Of a stretch of DNA of 64,000 bases, positions 1 to 8,593 are shown one piece after another (within the stretch, counting starts at the first letter, position 1; every line of letters begins with the position of its first letter). The notes below the pieces were generated by a model. That model saw only the letters and a list, made by a program, of their open reading frames with translations. It did no database searches and was not told the origin of the DNA. The position numbers were made by a program, and so were the translations under genes. The stretch comes from Niallia sp052318935 (GTDB taxonomy: Bacteria > Bacillota > Bacilli > Bacillales > Cytobacillaceae). The DNA is taken from assembly GCA_052318935.1 (NCBI GenBank), contig JBQRKO010000009.1; one strand, given 5' to 3'.

Positions 1-50
1 CACTAATATCCTATTCAAAAAAAACAAATAAGTACTTTTTATTGGATGAT

Positions 51-698
51 TTAATCATGACTTCTTATTACCATTAATATGCCTTTAGTAAAAGAAAAAG
101 TACCATAATCACTAATAAGTTCATTACTAATACATAATGTACTGCTGATAGGAATATGCCTGTCATTTAAAGGATATTTAAAACCTTCTAATGTTAGACC
201 TATAATATTTGTACTGTACGGAAAGAAGGAAACGTAAGGATAGTTTTCTTTTCCTTTTATTGAATATGTACCTTCTTTCACTAAATATACGATATTTTGA
301 TGATCAATTATTTCTATATGTATTTGTTCATTCTCTACTATTTCTTTTAATAATAACTGAAGATTTGCAATCGTATGATCGAGGCGTCCTCCTGTTGCTC
401 CAAACAGACGAATAGTATTCGGCTGTTTTTGTGTGGCCCAATTAAGGGCAAGCTCCATATCTGTTTCATCTTTTTCAGGTTTGAATTTTTTTATAGTGGC
501 AGCCTGTTGTTTTATTTCTAGCCATTCTTGTTCATTTACTGAATCAAAATCACCAAATGCTGTATCCACTGGAATTCCCCTTTGCAATAAATACAAAACG
601 CCCCTGTCTACTCCAATCCAAATAGCATCCTCATATAAATATTCTGCAAGCATTGGAATATTATTTTCAGGACCTCCTGCCATAATATGAATATCCAT
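51..698 (-). CDS. thiN: Thiamine pyrophosphokinase
   Basis: Transfers pyrophosphate from ATP to thiamine, giving thiamine diphosphate in the cytoplasm. The 215-residue product carries the family motifs GDFDS (about residues 49-53), KDETD (76-80) and GATGGRLDH (100-108), which hold the metal, nucleotide and thiamine. The frame is open further upstream, to about 788, but that would run through a repeat element. The ATG at 698 has a strong GGAGGGG ribosome-binding site and starts with the conserved MDIHIMAGG, so I chose it. In B. subtilis thiN follows rpe at the end of the priA-rsgA operon. Here rpe is absent, and a MITE-like repeat plus a terminator separate thiN from rsgA, so thiN probably needs its own promoter; I could not identify one. 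Confidence 0.93.
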   Translation of the reverse strand: MDIHIMAGGPENNIPMLAEYLYEDAIWIGVDRGVLYLLQRGIPVDTAFGDFDSVNEQEWLEIKQQAATIKKFKPEKDETDMELALNWATQKQPNTIRLFGATGGRLDHTIANLQLLLKEIVENEQIHIEIIDHQNIVYLVKEGTYSIKGKENYPYVSFFPYSTNIIGLTLEGFKYPLNDRHIPISSTLCISNELISDYGTFSFTKGILMVIRSHD

Positions 699-739
699 AC
701 TTCTCCCCTCCGTTTTAAGTAAGCCACATTTTATCTTAA

Positions 740-950
740 GGCTCTTTTCGTATAGTTTGTTGTTATTTAACCCGCAGCCTGAATACACTTCGCTTTCCGC
801 GGACGAGTGCCGAGCCTCCTCGTCGCTATGCTCCTGTGGGGTCTCGTCTTTCTCGCTTTTCCCGCAGGAGTCTACGTGTATTCAGGCTGCTCCGTGCTTC
901 AGCCATGTTTATTATTTTATGCAAAAACATCAAACTTTTAGAAAATGGCC
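740..950. mobile_element. MITE-like repeat, family A copy 1
   Basis: A 211-bp non-coding element between thiN and rsgA. It begins GGCTCTTTTCGTATAGTTTG; its right end, read on the minus strand, is GGCCATTTTCTAAAAGTTTG, so the termini are imperfect inverted repeats. The 8 bases TATCTTAA occur immediately outside both ends (732-739 and 951-958), a perfect target-site duplication. A second, inner inverted repeat (GCAGCCTGAATACAC and its complement) flanks a GC-richer core. No transposase is encoded. Related copies lie at 41767, 51770 and 54039. Confidence 0.85.
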
Positions 951-963
951 TATCTTAAATAGT

Positions 964-990
964 AAAAAAGAGCATTATATGAATGCTCAT
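964..990 (-). terminator. Rho-independent terminator after rsgA
   Basis: On the minus strand, GAGCATTCATATAATGCTC forms a hairpin followed by TTTTTT, 13 bases beyond the rsgA stop. It should end the priA-to-rsgA transcript before thiN. Confidence 0.8.
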
Positions 991-1002
991 TGATTTGTTC
1001 TA

Positions 1003-1884
1003 TTAGTATTTTGGTTTTCGATCTTTTATTTCCTGCAAAAAATCTTTATAATGCTCGTAGCGATATTCCGCGATTAATCCAGCGTCCACTTCTGCTTTTA
1101 CCGCACATTTTGGTTCAGAAAGATGTAGACATCCTCTAAATTTACAGTTGTCACTTGTTTTCTCTATTTCAGGAAAACAGTAATTTACATCCTCTACTTG
1201 CAAATCGGTAAATTCTAATGAACTAAAACCTGGTGTATCGGCAACTAAACCATCTCCAATAGATATTAGTTCAACATGACGTGTTGTATGCTTTCCTCTG
1301 CCGAGATGGGAAGATATTTCATCCGTTTTTAATTCTAAATCTGGACGAATAGCATTAAGCAAAGAAGATTTGCCAACGCCTGATTGACCAGCAAATACGG
1401 AAATCTTTCCTTTTAAATAAGGTGTAAACAAGTGAATTCCTTCATCTGTTTCCGATGAGGTCAAAATGACTGGATAGCCGATTCTTTCGTAATACTCCGC
1501 ATATTTTTTCATTTTTTCTGCTTGTTCAGCAGAAGTTAAATCCATTTTTGTAATACAAATAATTGGATCAATTTGATTATATTCGACTAATACGAGAAAC
1601 CTGTCCAATAATGCCGTGCTAAAGTCTGGTTCAACACTAGAAAAAGCAAGAATGGCTTGATCAACATTAGCAATCGGAGGTCTCACCAATTCATTTTTTC
1701 TTTCTTTCACTTCCAAAATATAGCCATCTGTTTCGTTTTCTGCTTGAAAAACAACTTCATCGCCTACTAAAGGTGTCACTTTGTTTTTACGAAACACTCC
1801 GCGACCTCGACATTGTGTAACAGCTCCATCGCTTAACACATAATAAAATCCACTTAACGCTTTAATAATTTTGCCTTCTGGCAT
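1003..1884 (-). CDS. rsgA: Ribosome small-subunit-dependent GTPase RsgA
   Basis: A circularly permuted GTPase that acts late in 30S subunit maturation (CpgA/YloQ in B. subtilis, where PrkC phosphorylates it). The 293 residues comprise an N-terminal OB fold, then the G4 motif TKMD (112-115) ahead of the Walker A GQSGVGKSS (166-174) and the G3 DTPG (216-219). That permuted order is diagnostic. A C-terminal zinc site is formed by C247, C252, H254 and C260. The ATG at 1884 has the RBS AAGGAG. It lies 15 bases downstream of prkC, in the same order as B. subtilis prpC-prkC-rsgA, and a terminator follows. Full length and intact. Confidence 0.96.
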   Translation of the reverse strand: MPEGKIIKALSGFYYVLSDGAVTQCRGRGVFRKNKVTPLVGDEVVFQAENETDGYILEVKERKNELVRPPIANVDQAILAFSSVEPDFSTALLDRFLVLVEYNQIDPIICITKMDLTSAEQAEKMKKYAEYYERIGYPVILTSSETDEGIHLFTPYLKGKISVFAGQSGVGKSSLLNAIRPDLELKTDEISSHLGRGKHTTRHVELISIGDGLVADTPGFSSLEFTDLQVEDVNYCFPEIEKTSDNCKFRGCLHLSEPKCAVKAEVDAGLIAEYRYEHYKDFLQEIKDRKPKY

Positions 1885-1899
1885 AAATAGCTACGCTCC

Positions 1900-3879
1900 T
1901 TAATCTGGATATGGGACAACTTGATCAAGAATAACACTTGTATCTCTCAACACTTTGTACCCTGCTTTATCATCCTTCGAAATCCGTAAATGTATTGTTT
2001 TTTTCGTTGTTTCCTGAATCGTAAAGGTATCATACGGTTCCGTCATATTATGATCAAGATCTTGTACGTATATGATTACTTCTTGTGGCTGTCCTTCTTC
2101 TGCTGGTTCATAGGGAATCGTAATTTCTTCCGTTATTTCTTTTGTACGGATGGTTTTTACACCTTTTGAAATCACAATCGAAATATTAGATCCTACCTCA
2201 ACATTTGTACCTGCTTCAGGAGATTGAGAAATAACAAGCCCTTCATCCACCGTATCGCTATATTCCTTAGTGAAATCTACTGTGATGCCAACAGAACTTG
2301 CATATTCGTTCACATCTTTTTTAGTTAAATCGGTTAAATCCCTTAAACGGACAAGCTCAGCACCTTTACTGATCGTAAACTCAATATCGGTTTCTTCCGG
2401 CACTACTTCATCCCCTTCCAAAAAATCTTGGGAGAGAATCGTTCCAGACGGTTCATTTTCATCAAACTTCTCTATCTTTTTTATACGTTTAAACCCTTCT
2501 TTTTCAAGCAGTTTGGCAACATCTTCATACTGTCGTCCAACATAATCATCCAGCTCATATTGCTCTTTTCCTTTACTTTCATAAATATCAATTTCCGTTC
2601 CCTTTTTTACATTTCTCCCAGCCTTCGGACTAGTGCGAATAACGGCGCCTTCTTTTATTTCTTCATCATTTAATGAAATCGTTTCTCCAATGACAAATCC
2701 AGATGACTTCAGTTCCGAAATAGCTTCTTCTAATTCAACACCAGTAACATCGGGTATTGCAACATCTTCAGGAATAAGCATATTTGGAAGAACGGTAATA
2801 ATAAATATAACTCCTAATAACAACAGTAAAAAAACAGAAACTAATAATACCGTGACTTTTTTGCTTTTCTTTTTTGGTTTTTGGCTGCTAGTATTTTGGT
2901 TTATTGCTACTGGTTTTGTTGCTTGTTTTATTTTTTCTTCTTTGCCATGAATAATCGTTTCATCAAAATCTTGGTTTGATCGGTCGTTTGTGATAATAGG
3001 GATTGCTTTTGTTGCTTCCTCATCAATTGGTGCAACAAATTTTGGTTCATTGCTTCTTTCTGGATCAAGAGCTGTCCTTAAGTCATCTTCCATTTCTTCT
3101 ACACTTGCATAGCGGTGAAAGGGATCTTTGGCTGTTGCTTTTAATACGATATTTTCTACACTTTGTGGAATGTCTTCATTCCATCTTCTTACACTAGGAG
3201 TTTCTGACTGTAAATGCTTTAATGCGATCGACACGGCAGATTCTCCAGAAAAAGGAAGTCTTCCTGTTAATAATTCAAACATAACAATCCCAAGTGAATA
3301 TATATCTGATTTTTTATTCGCCATTCCTCCACGAGCCTGCTCTGGTGATAAATAATGAACAGAGCCAAGCACAGCATTTGTTTGCGTAATACTCGTAGCA
3401 CTTAATGCCATCGCAATGCCAAAGTCGGTTATTTTCACATTACCAAACTTATCAACTAAAATATTATGTGGTTTAATGTCTCGATGGACAATATTATTTT
3501 GATGGGCATGGGAAATAGCTGACGTTAACTGTTTCATTATTTCAATTGACGTTTCCACCGGAACAGGAGAATGTTTTTGTATGTATTGTTTTAATGTATA
3601 TCCATCTACATATTCCATCACGATATAATAAATAGAGTCTTCTTCTCCAACATCATATATGCTGACAATGTTAGGATGCGTTAAGCTTGTTGCAGACTGT
3701 GCTTCCCGATGAAATCGTCGAACAAATTCATCATCATTGACATAATCAAGGCGTAGCATTTTTACGGCAACGTCCCGATCAAGGATCATATCATGAGCCA
3801 GATAGACGTTCGCCATTCCACCGCCGCCGACCATATCTAATATTTTATAACGACCATTTATCCTTTTGCCGATCATCAT
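1900..3879 (-). CDS. prkC: Membrane serine/threonine protein kinase with PASTA repeats
   Basis: A sensor kinase that binds muropeptides or cell-wall fragments outside the cell and phosphorylates cytoplasmic targets; in B. subtilis it also triggers spore germination. The 659 residues start with a Hanks-type kinase domain: glycine loop GGGGMANV (18-25), catalytic Lys40, HRD (132-134), DFG (152-154). A charged linker leads to one transmembrane segment (about 345-367) and an extracellular part with three PASTA repeats, the first beginning near IPDVTGVELEEA. The ATG at 3879 overlaps the prpC stop as ATGA, with RBS AGGTGA. The cognate phosphatase PrpC is immediately upstream, so kinase and phosphatase are translationally coupled. 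Confidence 0.96.
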   Translation of the reverse strand: MMIGKRINGRYKILDMVGGGGMANVYLAHDMILDRDVAVKMLRLDYVNDDEFVRRFHREAQSATSLTHPNIVSIYDVGEEDSIYYIVMEYVDGYTLKQYIQKHSPVPVETSIEIMKQLTSAISHAHQNNIVHRDIKPHNILVDKFGNVKITDFGIAMALSATSITQTNAVLGSVHYLSPEQARGGMANKKSDIYSLGIVMFELLTGRLPFSGESAVSIALKHLQSETPSVRRWNEDIPQSVENIVLKATAKDPFHRYASVEEMEDDLRTALDPERSNEPKFVAPIDEEATKAIPIITNDRSNQDFDETIIHGKEEKIKQATKPVAINQNTSSQKPKKKSKKVTVLLVSVFLLLLLGVIFIITVLPNMLIPEDVAIPDVTGVELEEAISELKSSGFVIGETISLNDEEIKEGAVIRTSPKAGRNVKKGTEIDIYESKGKEQYELDDYVGRQYEDVAKLLEKEGFKRIKKIEKFDENEPSGTILSQDFLEGDEVVPEETDIEFTISKGAELVRLRDLTDLTKKDVNEYASSVGITVDFTKEYSDTVDEGLVISQSPEAGTNVEVGSNISIVISKGVKTIRTKEITEEITIPYEPAEEGQPQEVIIYVQDLDHNMTEPYDTFTIQETTKKTIHLRISKDDKAGYKVLRDTSVILDQVVPYPD

Positions 3880-4637
3880 GTAGCTTCACCTGCTCGATTA
3901 CTATAAAAATATTCTAAAATAACAACGGTTATATTATCTTCTCCGCCATTTTCATTTGCAGTATTGATTAATGCCGCTGCCTTCGATTCGAGAGAAGCTT
4001 CTTGTTTAAGAACCTCTATCAGTTGATCATCGGTCACTTTGTTTGTTAATCCGTCTGAACAAATTAACATCATGTCACCTTGCTCAAACATAATGGTCAT
4101 AATATCAATGCTTAAGTTTTCATCTGTTCCTAAAGCTCTTAATACAACATTTTTTCGCGGATGATTTTCAGCATCTTCTTTTGTAATTTGGCCCATTCTT
4201 ACTAATTCATTTACTAATGAATGATCTTCCGTTAATTGTTTAAAACCGTCTTCATTATATAAATAACAACGACTGTCTCCAACATGTGCAATGCTTGAGA
4301 AATTTTCAGTACTAATAACAGCAATAATGGTCGTTCCCATTCCATCACATTCAGGATGTGCTAAAGCGTGTTGTAAAACATAATGGTTCACTTGAAGAAT
4401 ATTCGTTCGCAACCATTTTTCTGCTTCATCTGCAGTAGAAATATGGTCATTTACATTCCATAATTCTGTTAGTTTTTCCACCGTTAATCTGCTCGCTACA
4501 TCACCAGCACGATGTCCGCCCATGCCATCTGCTACGATGGCAAGGCGTTGACCACTTTTATTAAAGACAATGGCTCCATTGTCTTCATTATGATGACGTA
4601 CTTTTCCTTTGTCTGTCATAAAAATTTCTTTCAACAT
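3876..4637 (-). CDS. prpC: PP2C-type protein serine/threonine phosphatase
   Basis: Reverses PrkC phosphorylation. The 253-residue protein has PP2C signature motifs: HHNEDN near the N-terminus, DGMGGH (metal-binding aspartate and glycine loop), GDSRCYLY, CSDGLTN and GGEDNITVV near the C-terminus. The frame stays open into rlmN. The start at 4637 is preferred because it has GAGGTGACA directly upstream, begins MLKEIFMTDKGKVRHHNED as in the family, and lies just past the rlmN stop. The stop overlaps the prkC start. Function follows from family and neighbour. Confidence 0.95.
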   Translation of the reverse strand: MLKEIFMTDKGKVRHHNEDNGAIVFNKSGQRLAIVADGMGGHRAGDVASRLTVEKLTELWNVNDHISTADEAEKWLRTNILQVNHYVLQHALAHPECDGMGTTIIAVISTENFSSIAHVGDSRCYLYNEDGFKQLTEDHSLVNELVRMGQITKEDAENHPRKNVVLRALGTDENLSIDIMTIMFEQGDMMLICSDGLTNKVTDDQLIEVLKQEASLESKAAALINTANENGGEDNITVVILEYFYSNRAGEAT

Positions 4638-4639
4638 TG

Positions 4640-5728
4640 TCACCTCGTCTCTTCTTGTCGCTCCTTTGCACGCAGCTGTCCACAAGCAGCATCAATATCG
4701 GAGCCTTGTTCTCTGCGTATTGTTACATTTACTCCATGATTTTTTAATGTTTTTTCGAATAAGAAAATTTGATCTCTTGGTGTACGAACATAGTCTCTTT
4801 CCGGAACATAGTTAACTGGAATTAAGTTAACATGACATTTGATTCCTTTTACAAGTTTAGCCAATTCTTCTGCATGTTCTACTTGATCGTTTACATTTCC
4901 AAATAATCCATACTCAAAACTTACTCTTCGTCCGGTTTTCTCTACATAATATCGAATAGATTCCATCAACTGCGGGAGTTTATACGCTCTGTTGATTGGC
5001 ATTAAACGGCTTCTCAGCTCCGTATTAGGGGCATGCAAGGAAACGGCAAAATTAATTTGCATATTCTGATCGGCAAATTCATAAATTTTTGGAACGATCC
5101 CACTAGTAGAAACGGTAATATGTCTAGCACCAATATTTAATGCTTGATCATGATTAATAATTTTTAAGAAGCTTAACATATTCGCAAAATTATCAAAAGG
5201 TTCCCCAATTCCCATAATAACAACAGAACTTACACGCTCATCTAGTTTATCCAGTGCCTGTTGTACTTTAACAACTTGGGCAACAATTTCGCCTGCCTCT
5301 AGATTTCTTTTTAGCCCACCAAGAGTAGACGCACAGAATGTACAGCCGATTCGGCAGCCGACTTGTGTTGTTACACATACAGAATTGCCATATTCATGTC
5401 TCATTAAAACCGTTTCAATCGAATATCCGTCATGCAGTTCAAATAAAAATTTAATCGTACCGTCACTGGATGTTTGTTCAATAATCGTTTTAAGCGTCGT
5501 AATCGTAAAATGGTCTGTTAATAATTGACGTAAACTTTTCGACAGGTTCGACATTTCTTCAAAACTTGTAATACGTTTTTTATATAGCCATTCAAAAATT
5601 TGGTCTGCTCTGAATGGTTTTTCACCGTTCTCTTTTAACCAGTCTTTTAACTCCTGTAATTGTAACGAGTAGATAGATGGCAACGTTTCTGTAGTAACTT
5701 GTTTCTTTTCTGTTTTTATTTGTTCCAT
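4640..5728 (-). CDS. rlmN: 23S rRNA (adenine-2503-C2)/tRNA methyltransferase, radical SAM
   Basis: Methylates C2 of A2503 in 23S rRNA and A37 of some tRNAs by a radical-SAM mechanism. The 362-residue sequence shows the CxxxCxxC cluster motif as CRIGCTFC (C125, C129, C132) for the 4Fe-4S cluster, GIGEPFDN for SAM binding and a late cysteine in DIDAACGQLRA, matching the methyl-carrying or resolving Cys. The ATG at 5728 has RBS GCAGGTG. It lies 2 bases downstream of rsmB within the priA-rsgA block. RlmN is distinguished from Cfr mainly by context here; the length and position fit rlmN. Confidence 0.95.
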   Translation of the reverse strand: MEQIKTEKKQVTTETLPSIYSLQLQELKDWLKENGEKPFRADQIFEWLYKKRITSFEEMSNLSKSLRQLLTDHFTITTLKTIIEQTSSDGTIKFLFELHDGYSIETVLMRHEYGNSVCVTTQVGCRIGCTFCASTLGGLKRNLEAGEIVAQVVKVQQALDKLDERVSSVVIMGIGEPFDNFANMLSFLKIINHDQALNIGARHITVSTSGIVPKIYEFADQNMQINFAVSLHAPNTELRSRLMPINRAYKLPQLMESIRYYVEKTGRRVSFEYGLFGNVNDQVEHAEELAKLVKGIKCHVNLIPVNYVPERDYVRTPRDQIFLFEKTLKNHGVNVTIRREQGSDIDAACGQLRAKERQEETR

Positions 5729-5730
5729 TC

Positions 5731-7077
5731 TTACACCTGCTTTCTTAATGCGGCTATATAAAAGCCGTCTGATCCAAAATATTGTGGCAATATTTGCAGC
5801 TCATGTTCCTTAACGTAGGAACGAACTGGTTCTGGCATACGTTCTACTAATGTTGTATCTTTATAAAAGTTTGCATGCTGTTCTAAAAAACGTTCCACTA
5901 CTTCTTCGTTTTCTTTTGCATCAATTGTACATGTACTATAAATCAATAATCCACCTTTTTTTAATAAAGACGACATCGTTTCTAATAGCTGTAGTTGAAT
6001 AGTGTGCAGCCTATCCATATCTTGTTCTTCTTTTGTGTATTTAATATCTGGTTTTCTTCTCATTACACCTAATCCAGAACAAGGCGCGTCCAGCAAAATT
6101 CGGTCAAATGACTCGTGTTCAAGTACTTCATTCAGCTTTCTTGAGTCCATTGCTTTTGTTTCTATATTATGAAGATTTAATCTGTCTGCATTTTGGCGAA
6201 TTAGCTTTACTTTATGGCTATGGAGATCGACGGATAACACTTGTCCTTCATTATTCATTTTCTCTGCAATATGAGTTGATTTTCCACCTGGTGCTGCACA
6301 GGCATCCAATACCGCTAACGGTTTTTCTACATCCAATGCATAGGCAACTAACATGGAGCTTTCATCTTGGATCGTTAAAAACCCTTTTTGAAAACAAACC
6401 GAATGAGCAATATTTCCTTTTAAACATTGAACTCCTTCTGGTACAACATCACTTGCTGCGACTTGATATCCTTCTTCTTCTAACAAAGATATACATTCTT
6501 CTTTTGATATTCTTGTGGTATTTACACGTGCTGTTTGAACAGGAGCTGTTAAATTTAATGCACACATTTTTTTCGTTTCTTCTAGTCCGAATTGATTTAC
6601 CCATCTTGTTACTAGCCAAAGCGGATGACTTGTTTCCGTTGCCAGCCTTTCAATCGGATCCACAATCTTATCTAATGATGGTACACCTTGTCTTTGGATA
6701 TTTCTTAATACAGCATTGACTAAACCGGAAATTCCTTTATGACCGCGTTTTTTTGCAATCTCCACCGCTTCATGAATAGCAGCATGATCTGGAATGCGAT
6801 CTAAATAAAGAATTTGATAAAGCGTTAATTGCAGCAAAGATACTACCCAACTTTGCATTTTATGGCTATTTTTTAAAAAAGGCTGTAAATAATAAGATAA
6901 GGTTATTTTTCTTTGCAACGTGCCATAAACGATTTCTGTTAAAAGTCCGATGTCTTTTGCAGGAAGTTCATTTTTTTTAATGCTCGTATTTAATAACAGA
7001 TTGCTGTATGCTTGATTATTATTGATTGTTTCTAATATATCTAACGCTGTTTCTCGAACGTTTTTTTTACTTGTCAT
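5731..7077 (-). CDS. rsmB: 16S rRNA (cytosine-967-C5)-methyltransferase
   Basis: SAM-dependent methyltransferase acting on C967 of 16S rRNA. The 448 residues combine an N-terminal NusB-like RNA-binding domain (about 1-140) with a C-terminal Rossmann methyltransferase domain containing DACAAPGGKSTHIAE (SAM site), DAPCSGLGVMRRKPDIKY (motif IV with PC) and YSTCTI (motif VI with the TC catalytic cysteine). The ATG at 7077 overlaps the end of fmt by 11 bases, with GGAGCAG as RBS inside fmt. Intact and typical in length. Confidence 0.95.
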   Translation of the reverse strand: MTSKKNVRETALDILETINNNQAYSNLLLNTSIKKNELPAKDIGLLTEIVYGTLQRKITLSYYLQPFLKNSHKMQSWVVSLLQLTLYQILYLDRIPDHAAIHEAVEIAKKRGHKGISGLVNAVLRNIQRQGVPSLDKIVDPIERLATETSHPLWLVTRWVNQFGLEETKKMCALNLTAPVQTARVNTTRISKEECISLLEEEGYQVAASDVVPEGVQCLKGNIAHSVCFQKGFLTIQDESSMLVAYALDVEKPLAVLDACAAPGGKSTHIAEKMNNEGQVLSVDLHSHKVKLIRQNADRLNLHNIETKAMDSRKLNEVLEHESFDRILLDAPCSGLGVMRRKPDIKYTKEEQDMDRLHTIQLQLLETMSSLLKKGGLLIYSTCTIDAKENEEVVERFLEQHANFYKDTTLVERMPEPVRSYVKEHELQILPQYFGSDGFYIAALRKQV

Positions 7078-8023
7078 TTTCTGCTCCTACTACTTCTAAT
7101 ACAGCTATTTTTGCACCTGCGCCTCTTAAAAATACTTCTGCTGCCATTTTCTTTTTGCCTGCAGGCTGAAGCTCCGTTATTTTGATCGATGTTTTATTGC
7201 CAGTCGCAACGACAATGCCATCTTTTTGAACCTCAACAATCGTTCCAGGTGCAGCATTATTAGAGGTTGTCACCTTTTTTGCATTCCATACTTTCATCAC
7301 TTCGTTTTGATACGTGGTGAATGCAACGGGCCAAGGATTCAAGCCGCGGATTTTATTGTAGATTTCTTCTCCAGAAAGAGACCAATCGATTTTTTCATCT
7401 GAACGTTTTATATTAGAGGCAAAAGTTGCTTCCTCATCTTTTTGAGCAATTGGGGTAATCTCGCCTGCCAACAGCTTTGGCAATGTTTCAGAAAGAAGCG
7501 AGCTTCCGGCTGCACTTAATTTGTCATGCAGCGTACCAACTGTATCTTCTTCTGCAATCGGTACTTCCACTTGTGTTAAAATATCTCCAGCATCCAGCTT
7601 TTCTGCCATATACATAATGGTAATCCCTGTTTTTTCTTTTCCTTGGATAATACTGTAATGAATCGGCGCACCACCTCTAAGTTCAGGCAATAGGGACGCA
7701 TGCACATTAATGCATCCATGCTTCGGCGCTTCTAATAATTCATTCGGCAAAATTTGGCCAAATGCAGCTGTTACAATTAAATCCGGCTGCAACTCTATAA
7801 TTTTTGCTAATTCTTCTGACTGGCGGATTTTTTCCGGCTGGTAAACAGGAATCCCATGTTTTAATGCTTCTACTTTTACAGGCGGCGGTGTTAATGTTCT
7901 TTTCCTGCCAACTGGACGATCTGGCTGTGTTACCGCTGCAATTACATGATAGCCATCCTTCAATAGCTGCTGCAGTACTGGTACAGAAAAATCTGGCGTA
8001 CCCATAAATACAATGTTTGTCAT
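7067..8023 (-). CDS. fmt: Methionyl-tRNA formyltransferase
   Basis: Formylates initiator Met-tRNA using 10-formyl-tetrahydrofolate. The 318 residues show the N-terminal MGTPDFSVPVL, the catalytic region INVHASLLPELRGGAPIH (conserved Asn and His), MYMAEKLDAGDI with the third catalytic Asp, and a C-terminal OB-like tRNA-binding domain. The ATG at 8023 overlaps the def stop as ATGA, so the two enzymes that add and remove N-formyl groups are translationally coupled, as in many bacteria. Confidence 0.96.
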   Translation of the reverse strand: MTNIVFMGTPDFSVPVLQQLLKDGYHVIAAVTQPDRPVGRKRTLTPPPVKVEALKHGIPVYQPEKIRQSEELAKIIELQPDLIVTAAFGQILPNELLEAPKHGCINVHASLLPELRGGAPIHYSIIQGKEKTGITIMYMAEKLDAGDILTQVEVPIAEEDTVGTLHDKLSAAGSSLLSETLPKLLAGEITPIAQKDEEATFASNIKRSDEKIDWSLSGEEIYNKIRGLNPWPVAFTTYQNEVMKVWNAKKVTTSNNAAPGTIVEVQKDGIVVATGNKTSIKITELQPAGKKKMAAEVFLRGAGAKIAVLEVVGAENDK

Positions 8024-8505
8024 TCAGATTCCACTCCTTCTAACTCTTCTTCCTCTAAATAGCGGGTAATTTTTGTCGTAAAAAGAACGCCGTCTAAATG
8101 ATCCATTTCATGAAGAATAGCTCTTGCTAAAAAATCCTCTGCTTCGATAATAAAAGGTTTTCCTTTTTTGTTTTGAGCTTTTACTTTAATGGAAAACGGA
8201 CGGCTCACTTCTCCGTACACTCCTGGAAAACTTAAACAGCCTTCTGGTCCATTTTGTTCTCCATTCGCAGATAGTAATTGTGGATTGATTAATTCAATCG
8301 TTCCCATCTCATCATCTATATCAACAATGGCAATTTTTTTACCAATTCCTATTTGTGGTGCAGCAAGTCCTACTCCATCAAATTCAATCATCGTATCATA
8401 CATATCATTTAATAGTTTTGCTAATTTTTTATCAAATACTGTAACTGTTTCACATGGACGTTCTAATATTTCTGCTGGAAACAGTACAATTTGTTTTACT
8501 GCCAC
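8020..8505 (-). CDS. def: Peptide deformylase
   Basis: Removes the formyl group from the N-terminal methionine of nascent proteins; metalloenzyme. The three family motifs are present in 161 residues: GVGLAAPQIG (44-53), EGCLS (88-92, metal Cys) and HEMDH (132-136, two metal His and the catalytic Glu). The start is GTG at 8505, with GGAGGAAATGAA upstream. The short length resembles the B. subtilis DefA type rather than the longer YkrB type. It lies in the priA-def-fmt operon, with 88 bases separating it from priA. Confidence 0.96.
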   Translation of the reverse strand: MAVKQIVLFPAEILERPCETVTVFDKKLAKLLNDMYDTMIEFDGVGLAAPQIGIGKKIAIVDIDDEMGTIELINPQLLSANGEQNGPEGCLSFPGVYGEVSRPFSIKVKAQNKKGKPFIIEAEDFLARAILHEMDHLDGVLFTTKITRYLEEEELEGVESE

Positions 8506-8593
8506 TTCATTTCCTCCAAATCTTCTTCTCCATTATTTAATGCAACGTTCTATTTTAAACTGTTTATTTCAAGAACACAAGCATGTTGTATTC

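Noticed and set aside
757..993. Plus-strand ORF across the region between thiN and rsgA
   Set aside because: It runs through the family A element and the terminator and has no RBS or recognisable product.
5300..5400. rlmN as a possible cfr resistance gene
   Set aside because: Position in the rsmB-rlmN-prpC operon and length fit the housekeeping gene.
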